Shown here piece by piece: positions 8,598-16,508 of a stretch of 64,000 bases of DNA; position 1 is the stretch's first letter; the number at the start of each line of letters is the position of its first letter. The stretch covers positions 5,794,501 through 5,858,500 of the forward strand of contig NZ_CP067102.1 in the NCBI RefSeq assembly GCF_016616885.1. The letters run 5' to 3'. Made by a program: the position numbers and the translations under genes. Source of the DNA: Bradyrhizobium diazoefficiens (GTDB taxonomy: Bacteria; Pseudomonadota; Alphaproteobacteria; Rhizobiales; Xanthobacteraceae). Below the pieces are notes generated by a model that was not told the DNA's origin, searched no databases, and saw only the letters and a program-made list of their open reading frames with translations.

Positions 8598-8703
8598 CGA
8601 TCTGCGCGCGCCATCCGAAGGGCCCCATGGTCGGGACGAAGAGCTGGCTGCAATCGAACAAAAAGCTGAACTACCACCTTGACACACCAAATCCCCATGT
8701 GAG

Positions 8704-8761
8704 CAATCCAGACTGCGCCCGCTGAGGGATTCTGGATTGCTTCGCTTCGCTCGCAATGACG
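8704..8761. repeat. Right half of the dispersed palindromic repeat split by the insertion sequence
   Basis: The segment runs from CAATCCAGACTG to the canonical terminus CTCGCAATGACG. It completes the left half at 6956-7013. The two halves together give the usual palindromic unit seen intact at 50596-50684. Confidence 0.85.
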
Positions 8762-8781
8762 AGGATAGAGTTTTCGTGCCC

Positions 8782-10176
8782 CTACTTCACTTCCGCCAGC
8801 GCCGCGAGGATCCGCGCCCAGGAGCGGATGCCCTTCTGGAAGCTGCGCAGATCGTACTTCTCGTTCGGCGAGTGGATGTTGTCGTCGTCCAGGCCAAAGC
8901 CGACGAGCAGCGAATCCAGCCCAAGCGCGCGCTTGAAATCGGCGACGATCGGGATCGAGGCGCCGGAGCCCATCAGCACGGTCTCCTTGCCCCATTCCTC
9001 GGTCAGCGCTTGCCTCGCCGCCGCAAGCGGCTTCATGTTCCAGTCGAGCGCAACGGCGGGTGCGGCGGAATGGTCGCCGAACTCGACCTTGCAGTCGCCG
9101 GGAATCCGGGCAGTCACGTAGTCGCGGAAGGCCTTGCGGATCTTCTGGGGATCCTGCCCCTGGACCAGCCGGAACGAGACTTTGGCCGAGGCATGCGACG
9201 GGATCACCGTCTTGGAGCCCTCGCCGATATAGCCGCCCCAGATGCCGTTGACGTCGCAGGTCGGACGCGTGGAGGCCTGCTCGACCATCAACCGCCCCTT
9301 CTCGCCAGCCGGGATCGACAGACCGACCGGCTTGAGAAACGATTCCGGCGTGAAGTTGAGCTTCTTCCACTGCTCCAGGATCTCCGGCGGCGTGTCCTTC
9401 ACGCCGTCATAGAAGCCGGGAATGGTGATGCGGTTGTCGTCGTCGAACAGTCCGCCGAGAATCCTGGTCAGCAACCGGATCGGATTCATCGCCGTGCCGC
9501 CGAACACGCCGGAATGCAAGTCGCGGCTGGCGGCGGTGATCTTCACCTCTTCATAGAGCAGGCCGCGCAGCGCGGTGGTGATCGCCGGCGTTTCCGGGTC
9601 CCACATGCCGGTGTCGCAGACCAGCACGTAGTCGGCTTTGAACTCGTCCTTGTTGGCCTCGACGAACGGCACGAAATTCTTCGAGCCGACCTCCTCCTCG
9701 CCTTCGATCAGGAAGGTGACGTCGATCGGCAGCGAGCCCGTGACTTTCTTCCAGGCGCGGCAGGCCTCGACGAAGGTCATCACCTGGCCCTTGTCGTCCT
9801 CGGCGCCGCGCGCCACGATGATCTTGCGGCCGTCGGCATGATCGGCGACGGCGGGCTCGAACGGCGGACGGTGCCAGAGCTCGAGCGGATCGACCGGCTG
9901 CACGTCGTAATGGCCGTAGAAGATTACATGCGGCCGTCCGCCCGCTTTCACCTTGCCGACGACGGCGGGATGGCCGGCGGTCGGACGCACCTCAGTGGCG
10001 ACGCCGAGGCTCGCGATGTCCTTGGCCAGATGCTCGGCCGCCGCCTTACAATCCGCGGCATAGGCGGGATCTGCGGAAATCGACTTGATCCGCAACAGCG
10101 AGAACAGGCGCTCGAGGCTGTTATCGAAGTCCTTGTCGATGTGGTCGAGCACGGATTGAAGCTGCGCATTGGCCAT
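8782..10176 (-). CDS. M20 family dipeptidase
   Basis: A 464-residue cytosolic metallopeptidase of the M20 (ArgE/DapE/carnosinase-like) family. Metal-site motifs are all present: IFYGHYDVQPVDP (His and catalytic Asp, about residue 90), RGAEDDKGQV (bridging Asp), LIEGEEEVGS (catalytic Glu-Glu) and VLVCDTGMWD. The lid/dimerisation domain carries SRDLHSGVFGG. Length and motifs fit the dipeptidase group that prefers Xaa-His or general dipeptides, but the substrate is not deducible. ATG 10176 was chosen; a GTG five codons upstream at 10191 is possible. It is separated by 25-50 bases from the downstream end of the membrane protein gene on the same strand. Confidence 0.9.
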   Translation of the reverse strand: MANAQLQSVLDHIDKDFDNSLERLFSLLRIKSISADPAYAADCKAAAEHLAKDIASLGVATEVRPTAGHPAVVGKVKAGGRPHVIFYGHYDVQPVDPLELWHRPPFEPAVADHADGRKIIVARGAEDDKGQVMTFVEACRAWKKVTGSLPIDVTFLIEGEEEVGSKNFVPFVEANKDEFKADYVLVCDTGMWDPETPAITTALRGLLYEEVKITAASRDLHSGVFGGTAMNPIRLLTRILGGLFDDDNRITIPGFYDGVKDTPPEILEQWKKLNFTPESFLKPVGLSIPAGEKGRLMVEQASTRPTCDVNGIWGGYIGEGSKTVIPSHASAKVSFRLVQGQDPQKIRKAFRDYVTARIPGDCKVEFGDHSAAPAVALDWNMKPLAAARQALTEEWGKETVLMGSGASIPIVADFKRALGLDSLLVGFGLDDDNIHSPNEKYDLRSFQKGIRSWARILAALAEVK

Positions 10177-10201
10177 GGCCGGATGTCCCACTTTTCAAGT
10201 C

Positions 10202-11551
10202 TCAAGATGGTTGTGGTTTTAGCCCCGCCGCGGCGTCGGAGCTAGCCACAACCGGCGGATGCCGGATGTGCCAGGCGAGCGTAACGGCGAGGAGCGCCGT
10301 GGCGACGAGGTTGTTGCCCCAGGCCTGGATGGTCTTGGGGAACAGTGGCAGCGACAGCAGCATGAGGATGCCGGCCGCGCCAAGCGCGAGCCAGGTTCCC
10401 AGCCGCACATTCGGCCGCACATCGAAGGCCGCCCGATGCATCAGCACCGTCATCGGCAGGAACAGCCACATGAAGTAATATTGTCGCGCCAGTGGCGACG
10501 CGACCGTCATCAGGCAGAACAGGATGGCGAGCTCCTCGGCATCCGAGCGCGCCGTTCGCCGCCGCTGTGACGGCATGACCGCGACGAAGCCGAGCCCGAG
10601 CAACGCCGATACCGCGATCACGATCCAGTTCGCCGTCTTGTAGTCGACGTCGATGACATTCATCGTCTGCACCGGCTTGCTGGGATCCTCCAGATTGTAG
10701 TTGATCGGCCGGACCAGCCGGTGCGTCACCGCGATGATGGACTGGTTGACCCACGACCAGTTCTGCTCGTCGCGCTGGCCAAAACCCTTTTCCGAGCTTG
10801 AGCCGATCATGCCCTGGTACCAGGTGTTGAGCTCGGCGGCGTTACGCTCGAAGCCACGGATCGGCGCCGGCACGATGTAGAGCAGGACGCCGATGAAGGC
10901 GATCATGCTGGCGACTGCCGCCCATTGCCTCCGCCAAACCAGATAAGGCAGCACCGCGATCGGAAACACCTTGATGGCGGTGGCAAGCGCGAACATGAAG
11001 CCTGCGAACCAGGACCGCCGATGCTGCAGGCTCCAGAAGCCGTAGAGCATCATCGCCAACAGAACGAGGTTCGGCTGACCGAGATCGAACATGTCGAACA
11101 CGAAGGTCACGGTGGCGACCGCCGGCAGCGCTTCGAGCCACGGGCCGGGCTGGCGGTCCGAGCCGGTCATGGCATTGGAGAGAATGCTCGTGTACCACCA
11201 CGCCACCCCATTCAGGATCGACAGCACGATGTAGAGCGGGATCTTGCCGAACCAGCTCGGGATCGCCAGCAGGATTGCCGGCAGCGGCGGATAGATGAAC
11301 TCGAACGGGTGATCCATTTCGCTGGGATAGAGCGGGCCGCCATGCAGCACCTGCTGCCCGGCCCAGTACCACAGCGCGTAATCCTTGGTCTTGCCACGGC
11401 CGAAAATCTCCGGCCCGAGGACATCGGCCGTGAGGATAAGGCAGCAGAACAGGAAGAGCAGATCGAGCGGCGCGCGCAGCGACAAGGTCCTGAGCGCGCC
11501 TGGTTTGTCTGATGAGTTCGATGAGGTCACATTATGTCCAACCGGAAACAC
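10202..11551 (-). CDS. GT87-like (DUF2029) polytopic membrane protein
   Basis: A 449-residue integral membrane protein with about ten hydrophobic helices. The first periplasmic loop contains the acidic/aromatic signature DYALWYWAGQQVLHGGPLYP and FEFIYPPLPAILL, typical of DUF2029/GT87 mannosyltransferase-like proteins (GT-C fold, polyprenyl-phosphate sugar donors). A transfer role in envelope glycan synthesis is known only for actinobacterial members; here the substrate is unknown. It starts with GTG at 11551; no earlier in-frame ATG is suitable. The M20 dipeptidase follows closely on the same strand. Confidence 0.75.
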   Translation of the reverse strand: MFPVGHNVTSSNSSDKPGALRTLSLRAPLDLLFLFCCLILTADVLGPEIFGRGKTKDYALWYWAGQQVLHGGPLYPSEMDHPFEFIYPPLPAILLAIPSWFGKIPLYIVLSILNGVAWWYTSILSNAMTGSDRQPGPWLEALPAVATVTFVFDMFDLGQPNLVLLAMMLYGFWSLQHRRSWFAGFMFALATAIKVFPIAVLPYLVWRRQWAAVASMIAFIGVLLYIVPAPIRGFERNAAELNTWYQGMIGSSSEKGFGQRDEQNWSWVNQSIIAVTHRLVRPINYNLEDPSKPVQTMNVIDVDYKTANWIVIAVSALLGLGFVAVMPSQRRRTARSDAEELAILFCLMTVASPLARQYYFMWLFLPMTVLMHRAAFDVRPNVRLGTWLALGAAGILMLLSLPLFPKTIQAWGNNLVATALLAVTLAWHIRHPPVVASSDAAAGLKPQPS

Positions 11552-11674
11552 ATAGCAGGTAGCAGACGGACCGGCACTTGGAGAGCCCCCCTCACCCGAA
11601 TTTGTACCTGAAAATGCCGCTTCCCGGCCAAGGGAGCGGCGCTGCGGACACCGGCCCGCAACCGGGCGTTCTGC

Positions 11675-13297
11675 CTACCTTCGCAGCAATCCGCCGAGCG
11701 CGCCGCGGACGAGCGCGCGGCCGACCGAGCCGCCGAGTTGGCCGCCGATCGATTTGCCGAGATCGGCCACGACGCCGCCGACCACCTTGCCGGTGACCGT
11801 GCGCGTGACGTCGCGCGCGATGCGTTGTCCCGTCGTCAGCCGGTTACGTCCGGTGTTGGTGCCGAAGATGGTGCCGACGATCGAGCCGATCTGGCCGAGG
11901 ATGCCGCCACCGCCTCCACCCGCCTGGCCATCGGCCGGCGCCGCGGTGCCGGCGATGCGCTTCTGCAGAATTTCATAGGCGGATTCGGAATCGATCGCAG
12001 TGTCGTATTTGCCCTTGACCGGGCTCGCATCCATGATCGCCTTGCGCTCCTCCGGGCTGATCGGCCCGATGCGGGCCGATGGCGGGCGGATCAGCACCCG
12101 CTCGACCATCGCCGGCGTGCCATTGCCTTCGAGGAACGACACCAGCGCCTCGCCCTTGCCGAGCTCCATGATCACCTTGGCGGTGTCGAGCTTCGGGTTG
12201 GGCCGGAAGGTCTGGGCCGCGGCGGCGACCGCCTTCTGGTCGCGCGGGGTGAAGGCGCGCAATGCATGCTGCACCCGGTTGCCCATTTGCCCGAGCACGC
12301 GGTCGGGCACGTCGATGGGGTTTTGCGTGACGAAATAGATGCCGACGCCCTTGGAGCGGATCAGGCGGACCACCTGCTCGATCTTGTCCATCAGCGCCTT
12401 CGGGGCGTCGTTGAACAACAGATGCGCCTCGTCGAAGAAGAACACCAGCTTGGGCTTGGGAAGGTCGCCGGCCTCGGGCAATTCCTCGAACAGCTCCGAC
12501 AGCATCCACAGCAGGAATGTCGCGTAAAGCCGCGGGCTCTGCATCAGCTTGTCGGCGACGAGGATGTTGACCATGCCGCGGCCGTCGCGATCGGTCTTCA
12601 TGAAGTCCTTCAAGGTCAGCGCCGGCTCACCGAAGAATTTTGTGGCGCCCTGGTTCTCCAGCACCAGCAGCTGGCGCTGGATGGTGCCGATGGTGGCTTT
12701 GGTGACGTTGCCGAAGCCCTGCGCCGCCTTCCGGATCGGCGCGAGCGGATCCTCGTCCGCATCCGGCCCCTTCTTGCCGCTGTCGGGCACAATGGCATCC
12801 AGCAACGCCCGCAGATCCTTCATGTCGATCAAGACGAGGCCGTTGTCGTCGGCGACGCGGAAGGCGACGTTGAGCACGCCCTCCTGCACGTCGTTGAGAT
12901 CGAGCATGCGCGCCAGCAGCAGCGGCCCCATCTCGGTGATGGTGGCCCGCACCGGATGGCCCTGCTCGCCGAACACATCCCAGAACACCGTCGAGAACTG
13001 GTCGGGCTGGAACGTCATTCCCATCTCGGTGGCGCGCTTGACGATGAAGTCCTTTGCCTCCCCGACCTCGGAGATACCGGAGAGGTCGCCCTTGATGTCG
13101 GCGGCGAACACCGGAACACCGGCGCGCGCAAATCCTTCCGCCATCACCTGCAGCGTGACCGTCTTGCCCGTTCCGGTCGCGCCGGTGACGAGGCCATGGC
13201 GATTGGCGAGCGCCAGCGTCAGCCAGGCCTGCTCGTCTCCCTTGCCGACGAAGATCTTGTCGTCGGTATCGCCGAGCTTATTGTCCTGCGCCGTCAT
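11675..13297 (-). CDS. DUF853 HerA-like ATPase (YjgR type)
   Basis: A 540-residue P-loop ATPase of the HerA/FtsK superfamily, DUF853 group. Walker A is GATGTGKT (about residues 39-46), Walker B is [12 protein letters not shown] (about 265-276), and an arginine-rich sensor segment [14 protein letters not shown] ([14 protein letters not shown]) follows. A glycine-rich linker ([19 protein letters not shown]) precedes a C-terminal amphipathic tail. Function is not established; HerA relatives translocate DNA, while DUF853 proteins are usually solitary. ATG 13297 was preferred to the GTG just before it. The antisense open frame of over 500 codons is a shadow. Confidence 0.88.
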   Translation of the reverse strand: MTAQDNKLGDTDDKIFVGKGDEQAWLTLALANRHGLVTGATGTGKTVTLQVMAEGFARAGVPVFAADIKGDLSGISEVGEAKDFIVKRATEMGMTFQPDQFSTVFWDVFGEQGHPVRATITEMGPLLLARMLDLNDVQEGVLNVAFRVADDNGLVLIDMKDLRALLDAIVPDSGKKGPDADEDPLAPIRKAAQGFGNVTKATIGTIQRQLLVLENQGATKFFGEPALTLKDFMKTDRDGRGMVNILVADKLMQSPRLYATFLLWMLSELFEELPEAGDLPKPKLVFFFDEAHLLFNDAPKALMDKIEQVVRLIRSKGVGIYFVTQNPIDVPDRVLGQMGNRVQHALRAFTPRDQKAVAAAAQTFRPNPKLDTAKVIMELGKGEALVSFLEGNGTPAMVERVLIRPPSARIGPISPEERKAIMDASPVKGKYDTAIDSESAYEILQKRIAGTAAPADGQAGGGGGGILGQIGSIVGTIFGTNTGRNRLTTGQRIARDVTRTVTGKVVGGVVADLGKSIGGQLGGSVGRALVRGALGGLLRR

Positions 13298-13300
13298 CAC

Positions 13301-13641
13301 TCTCTCTATCGTTAGTTTCGCGTATTGAAACTCGAGCCCGCCTGTTCCGCAGTTTAGCGCATGTCGCGAGCCGATTGAAACCGTTCAAGGCGGCATTGAC
13401 ATGCGACATTGTCGGAAATGACGCGCGCGGCATGCGCCAAAAGTCGGAGCGATACCATTCGCACCGCGGCAATTTTTCACGGATTTCTTCTTTGATCTTG
13501 CATCGCTGCAACACTTTGCGCACCATCGAGACTGAATTGGACGTTGCGTGCGTTCATCGCTTGTATTTCACATCGCACCGGATCAAGATCATTCCTCGAA
13601 AATAATCTCCGGCATGTGAACCGGCTGAGGGGCAGGCCCAT
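13301..13641. other. Intergenic region between divergent genes, lower GC
   Basis: This stretch lies between the HerA-like gene and the small gene at 13642. It is noticeably richer in A/T than its surroundings and probably contains both promoters. No palindromic repeat, RNA gene or convincing ORF was seen. Confidence 0.5.
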
Positions 13642-14007
13642 ATGGACGAGCTGATCGGACGGCTGGCAGCAAACGCCAGCATAGATAGTGCTGTGGCTGA
13701 AAAGACCGTCGGCATCATCCTGAATTTCCTCCGCAGCGAAGGTCCTTCCGACATCGTGCAGGCCCTGATCGACCAGATCCCTGGTGCAGAAGGGGCGATC
13801 GAAGCGTCCAAGAGCGGCGGTGGACTGTCGCGGCTGATGGGCGGCGGCCTGATGGCCGTCGGCACCCGCCTGATGGGCCTGGGGCTTGGCATGTCCGATA
13901 TCCAGACCATTGCCCGTGAACTTTTTCGCTTCGGTCGAGACAAAATCGGAGCGGATCAGATGGGCAAGATCATCGCAGGCACGCCGGGCCTCAGCCAGTT
14001 CGCCTGA
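13642..14007 (+). CDS. Small DUF2267/DUF2780-like protein
   Basis: A 121-residue protein beginning MDELIGRLAANASID with a helical first half (AEKTVGIILNFLRSEGP, then VQALIDQIPGAEGAIEA). This pattern resembles DUF2780/DUF2267 small proteins. A glycine-rich middle (GGGLSRLMGGGLMAVGTRLMGLGLGMSDIQ) follows, and the protein ends helical. No catalytic motif is visible and its function is unknown. It is followed after 24 bases by the DUF4332 gene on the same strand, so the two are probably one transcription unit. Confidence 0.65.
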   Translation: MDELIGRLAANASIDSAVAEKTVGIILNFLRSEGPSDIVQALIDQIPGAEGAIEASKSGGGLSRLMGGGLMAVGTRLMGLGLGMSDIQTIARELFRFGRDKIGADQMGKIIAGTPGLSQFA

Positions 14008-14031
14008 GCGACGCATTTCATATTGAGCATC

Positions 14032-14439
14032 ATGACATATTCGATCTCCGAGATTGAGGGCCTGCCGGCCTTTGCCGCCAACAAGTTGAAGGCGCAGGGA
14101 ATCCGCACCACCGACGCGCTGCTGGAAGCCGCGAGCACCGCCAAGGGCCGCAAGGCGCTCTCGGCCCGGACCGGCATCAGCGAGCAACTGTTGCTGGAGT
14201 GGGCCAACGTCTCCGACTACATGCGCATTCCCGGCATGGGCCGGGCCAAGGTCGGACTGGTCCGCGCCGCCGGCGTCACCACGGTGCGCGAGCTCTCTTA
14301 TCGGAATCCGGCAAGATTGGCGCAGAGCATGCGCGAGGCGAACGATCGGAAAAAGCTCGTCCGCATCCTTCCTTCCGAGAAGTCGGTCGGCGACATCATC
14401 GCCAAGGCCAAGAAGCTGTCGCCGAAGATTACGTATTAG
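14032..14439 (+). CDS. DUF4332 (helix-hairpin-helix) protein
   Basis: A 135-residue protein from ATG 14032 (an in-frame TTG at 14023 is less likely). It contains two helix-hairpin-helix-like units: IEGLPAFAANKLKAQGIRTTDALLEAA (residues 5-32) and YMRIPGMGRAKVGLVRAAGVTTVREL (about 61-86). This is the DUF4332 plan, related to the HhH repeats of DNA-binding proteins. Role unknown; DNA or protein binding is inferred from the fold. It is paired with the small upstream gene. Confidence 0.75.
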   Translation: MTYSISEIEGLPAFAANKLKAQGIRTTDALLEAASTAKGRKALSARTGISEQLLLEWANVSDYMRIPGMGRAKVGLVRAAGVTTVRELSYRNPARLAQSMREANDRKKLVRILPSEKSVGDIIAKAKKLSPKITY

Positions 14440-14488
14440 GGCGGCTCTCTCGGCAGCCTGTTGCGGTCTTGCGAGCCCAACGCCAGGT

Positions 14489-14628
14489 CTCGTGTCCCGG
14501 ACGCGCTGCAACGCCCTTAGCGTTGCTGCGCAGAGCCGGGACCCATTCCATGCAAACAGTTCGGCAAGATGGGCCCCGGCTCAGCAGCGCACCGCTGAAG
14601 AAGCGCTGCGCTGCGTCCGGGGCACGAG
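14489..14628. repeat. Long inverted repeat between DUF4332 and folP
   Basis: Outer arms of 16 bases (CTCGTGTCCCGGACGC at 14489-14504 and GCGTCCGGGGCACGAG at 14613-14628, one G-T pair) enclose further pairing segments (CTGCGCAGAGCCGGGACCC and GGGCCCCGGCTCAGCAGCG). It looks like a dispersed intergenic palindrome of Bradyrhizobium rather than a terminator, since no T-run follows. Confidence 0.75.
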
Positions 14629-14708
14629 TACCCGTAGCCCGGACGCGCCGGAATAACGGCCTCCATCCCATCTTGACTCCCCCTCCCCGACCGCGCAAAG
14701 CCACGCGC

Positions 14709-15569
14709 ATGAATGCCTCGCCCTCCCCATCCGTCCCGCCGGCCGGCTCGGCCGGGCTAGATGTGCTGCGGACGCTCGTGGGCCGGCCTCTGCCGGCGGT
14801 GATGGGCGTGCTCAACGTGACGCCCGACTCCTTTTCCGATGGCGGCGACTTCATCGCGCCGGACCAGGCGCTGGCACGGGCGCGGGCGATGATCGAGGCC
14901 GGCGTCGACATCATCGATATCGGCGCCGAATCCACCCGGCCCTACAAGGGCGCCCAGCCGGTGACAGTGGCGGACGAGCTGGCCCGGCTGAGGCCGGTGC
15001 TATCAGGCATCGTCGCGCTCGGGCTCCCCGTCTCGATCGACAGCATGAAGGCGGAGGTTGTGGCCTTCGCGCTCGACCAGGGGGTGGCCATCGCCAACGA
15101 CGTCTGGGGATTGCAGCGCGACGCCGATATGGCGCCGCTGGTCGCCGCAAGAGGCGTCCCCGTCATCGTCATGCACAACCGCGACAGCGTCGATTCCGCC
15201 ATCGACATCGTCGCGGACATGAAAGCATTCTTCCTGCGCTCGCTCGACATCGCCGCCAAGGCCGGCATCGCACGCGACAAGATCGTGCTGGATCCCGGCA
15301 TCGGCTTCGGCAAGACCGCCGAGCAGAGCATGATCGCGCTGGCGCGGCTGCGCGAGCTCGACATGTTCGGCCTGCCGGTGCTGGTCGGCGCCTCGCGCAA
15401 GCGTTTCATCGCCTCGGTCTCGCCGTCGGACCCGAAGGAGCGGCTCGCCGGCTCGATCGCCGCGCATCTGATCGCCGTGCAGAAGGGCGCGAAAATGATC
15501 CGGACCCATGACGTCGCCGAGACCTTGCAGGCCCTGCGGGTCGCCAACGCAATCGAGAGCAAGCAATGA
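14709..15569 (+). CDS. folP: Dihydropteroate synthase
   Basis: A 286-residue TIM-barrel enzyme that joins 6-hydroxymethyl-dihydropterin pyrophosphate with p-aminobenzoate in folate synthesis; it is the sulfonamide target. Signature motifs are MGVLNVTPDSFSDGG (residues 36-50), DIGAESTRP (about 75), DPGIGFGKT (about 200) and GASRKRFI (about 228). The open frame extends far upstream, but ATG 14709 gives the normal length and clears the upstream repeat. The folB start overlaps its stop by four bases (ATGA), so the fol genes are translationally coupled. Confidence 0.96.
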   Translation: MNASPSPSVPPAGSAGLDVLRTLVGRPLPAVMGVLNVTPDSFSDGGDFIAPDQALARARAMIEAGVDIIDIGAESTRPYKGAQPVTVADELARLRPVLSGIVALGLPVSIDSMKAEVVAFALDQGVAIANDVWGLQRDADMAPLVAARGVPVIVMHNRDSVDSAIDIVADMKAFFLRSLDIAAKAGIARDKIVLDPGIGFGKTAEQSMIALARLRELDMFGLPVLVGASRKRFIASVSPSDPKERLAGSIAAHLIAVQKGAKMIRTHDVAETLQALRVANAIESKQ

Positions 15570-15934
15570 CCGATACGATCTTCGTGACCGGCCTGTCGAT
15601 CCATGCACGCCATGGCGTGATGGATCACGAAACCGAAGTCGGGCAGCGCTTCGTCATCGACCTCGAGCTCTACACCGATTTGTCGGAGCCGTCGCGCAGC
15701 GATCGCCTCGCCGATACCGTCTCCTATGCCGACGTGGTGGCGACCACGACGGCCGCGTTCAAGAACACCAATTACAAGCTGCTGGAACGCGCGGCGGGTG
15801 CAGTCGCCGACGCGATCCTGTCGCACTTTCCGCGCATCCGTGCCGTGAAGATCACCGTGCACAAGCCGCATGCGCCGATCGCCGCGATCTTCGACGACGT
15901 CGGCATCATGCTGACCCGCTCGCGGCATCCCTGA
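15566..15934 (+). CDS. folB: Dihydroneopterin aldolase
   Basis: A 122-residue enzyme that converts 7,8-dihydroneopterin to 6-hydroxymethyl-dihydropterin plus glycolaldehyde. It carries the family signature HARHGVMDHETEVGQRFVID near the N-terminus, the Glu in KLLERAAGAVADAI, and the catalytic lysine in VKITVHKPHAPI (about residue 100). Length is normal. It overlaps folP by four bases and is followed after one base by folK. Confidence 0.95.
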   Translation: MTDTIFVTGLSIHARHGVMDHETEVGQRFVIDLELYTDLSEPSRSDRLADTVSYADVVATTTAAFKNTNYKLLERAAGAVADAILSHFPRIRAVKITVHKPHAPIAAIFDDVGIMLTRSRHP

Positions 15935-15935
15935 C

Positions 15936-16427
15936 ATGGCGAGCGTGCTGATCGCACTCGGCGGCAATGTCGGCGATGTCCGCGCGACATTCCGCAAGGC
16001 GATCGCCCATATCTGCGGCATGGCGCAAGCCGCCTTGATCGCGCGTTCGTCGGACTACATCACGCCGCCCTGGGGCGACGAGGACCAGGATCCCTTCATC
16101 AATGCCTGCGTCGAGATCGAGACCGATCTCGATCCGCACGCGCTCTTGTTCGTCATGCAGAAAGTCGAGCAGAAATTCGGCCGCACGCGCGACAAGGATC
16201 GGCGCTGGGGTCCCCGCACGCTCGATCTCGACATGATCGCCTATGACGATGTGTCGTTTCAGAAGCCCGATCTGACCCTGCCGCATCCGCGGCTGTTCGA
16301 GCGCGCCTTCGTGCTGGTGCCGCTGGCCGAAATCGCGCCCGACCGCGTGATCTCGGGCATCCGTGTGCGTGACGGCCTCACCAGCGTCTCGACGCAAGGC
16401 ATTGAGCGGCTTTCGGATACCGGCTAA
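15936..16427 (+). CDS. folK: 2-amino-4-hydroxy-6-hydroxymethyldihydropteridine pyrophosphokinase
   Basis: A 163-residue HPPK that transfers pyrophosphate from ATP to 6-hydroxymethyl-dihydropterin, the step before FolP. The N-terminal IALGGNVGDVR, the segment DPFINACVEIETDL and the ATP/Mg signature RDKDRRWGPRTLDLDMI (about residues 84-100) are all present. It is the last gene of the folP-folB-folK operon. The next gene, mutA, starts 81 bases further on. Confidence 0.95.
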   Translation: MASVLIALGGNVGDVRATFRKAIAHICGMAQAALIARSSDYITPPWGDEDQDPFINACVEIETDLDPHALLFVMQKVEQKFGRTRDKDRRWGPRTLDLDMIAYDDVSFQKPDLTLPHPRLFERAFVLVPLAEIAPDRVISGIRVRDGLTSVSTQGIERLSDTG

Positions 16428-16508
16428 CCAAAAACAACCGTTTGCAGGGACGGCCGGCCGTGGCAATTTCGCCTGCGAATAGCGAGACGTTTGGGAGCCC
16501 TGAGCCGT

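Larger units (their letters stand above)
7014..8703 (+). mobile_element. IS110 family (IS1111-like) insertion sequence
   Basis: The element is about 1.69 kb and holds one transposase gene plus a long 3' noncoding end. Its limits come from the palindromic repeat it interrupts: GACGAAG at 7007-7013 rejoins CAATCCAG at 8704. Both junctions share the dinucleotide AG (CT on the other strand), the expected target/donor core. No terminal inverted repeats are present. A perfect 8-bp subterminal inverted repeat lies just inside the ends (CATGGGGA at 7018-7025, TCCCCATG at 8692-8699), which is typical of the IS1111 subgroup. No target-site duplication beyond the core is seen, as known for the family. 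Confidence 0.85.
8257..8703 (+). ncRNA. Candidate bridge RNA (seekRNA) region in the IS right end
   Basis: This 447-base stretch after the transposase has no plausible gene. IS1111-type elements encode their guide RNA in this position. GACGAA (8320-8325) equals the target left flank at 7007-7012. Four bases later TGGATTGC (8330-8337) is the exact reverse complement of the target right flank GCAATCCA (8703-8710). Further on, ATGTGAG (8434-8440) equals the right terminus of the element (8697-8703) and GGAAT (8398-8402) is the complement of its left terminus ATTCC (7014-7018). Hairpins lie at 8286-8307 and 8550-8597. The exact RNA ends and the donor guides are inferred, not seen. Confidence 0.6.

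Noticed and set aside
8737..10245. Plus-strand open frame of 502 codons over the M20 dipeptidase
   Set aside because: Antisense to a complete metallopeptidase with all motifs.
11738..13315. Plus-strand open frame of 525 codons over the HerA-like gene
   Set aside because: Antisense to a frame with intact Walker A and B; the translation has no recognisable domain.
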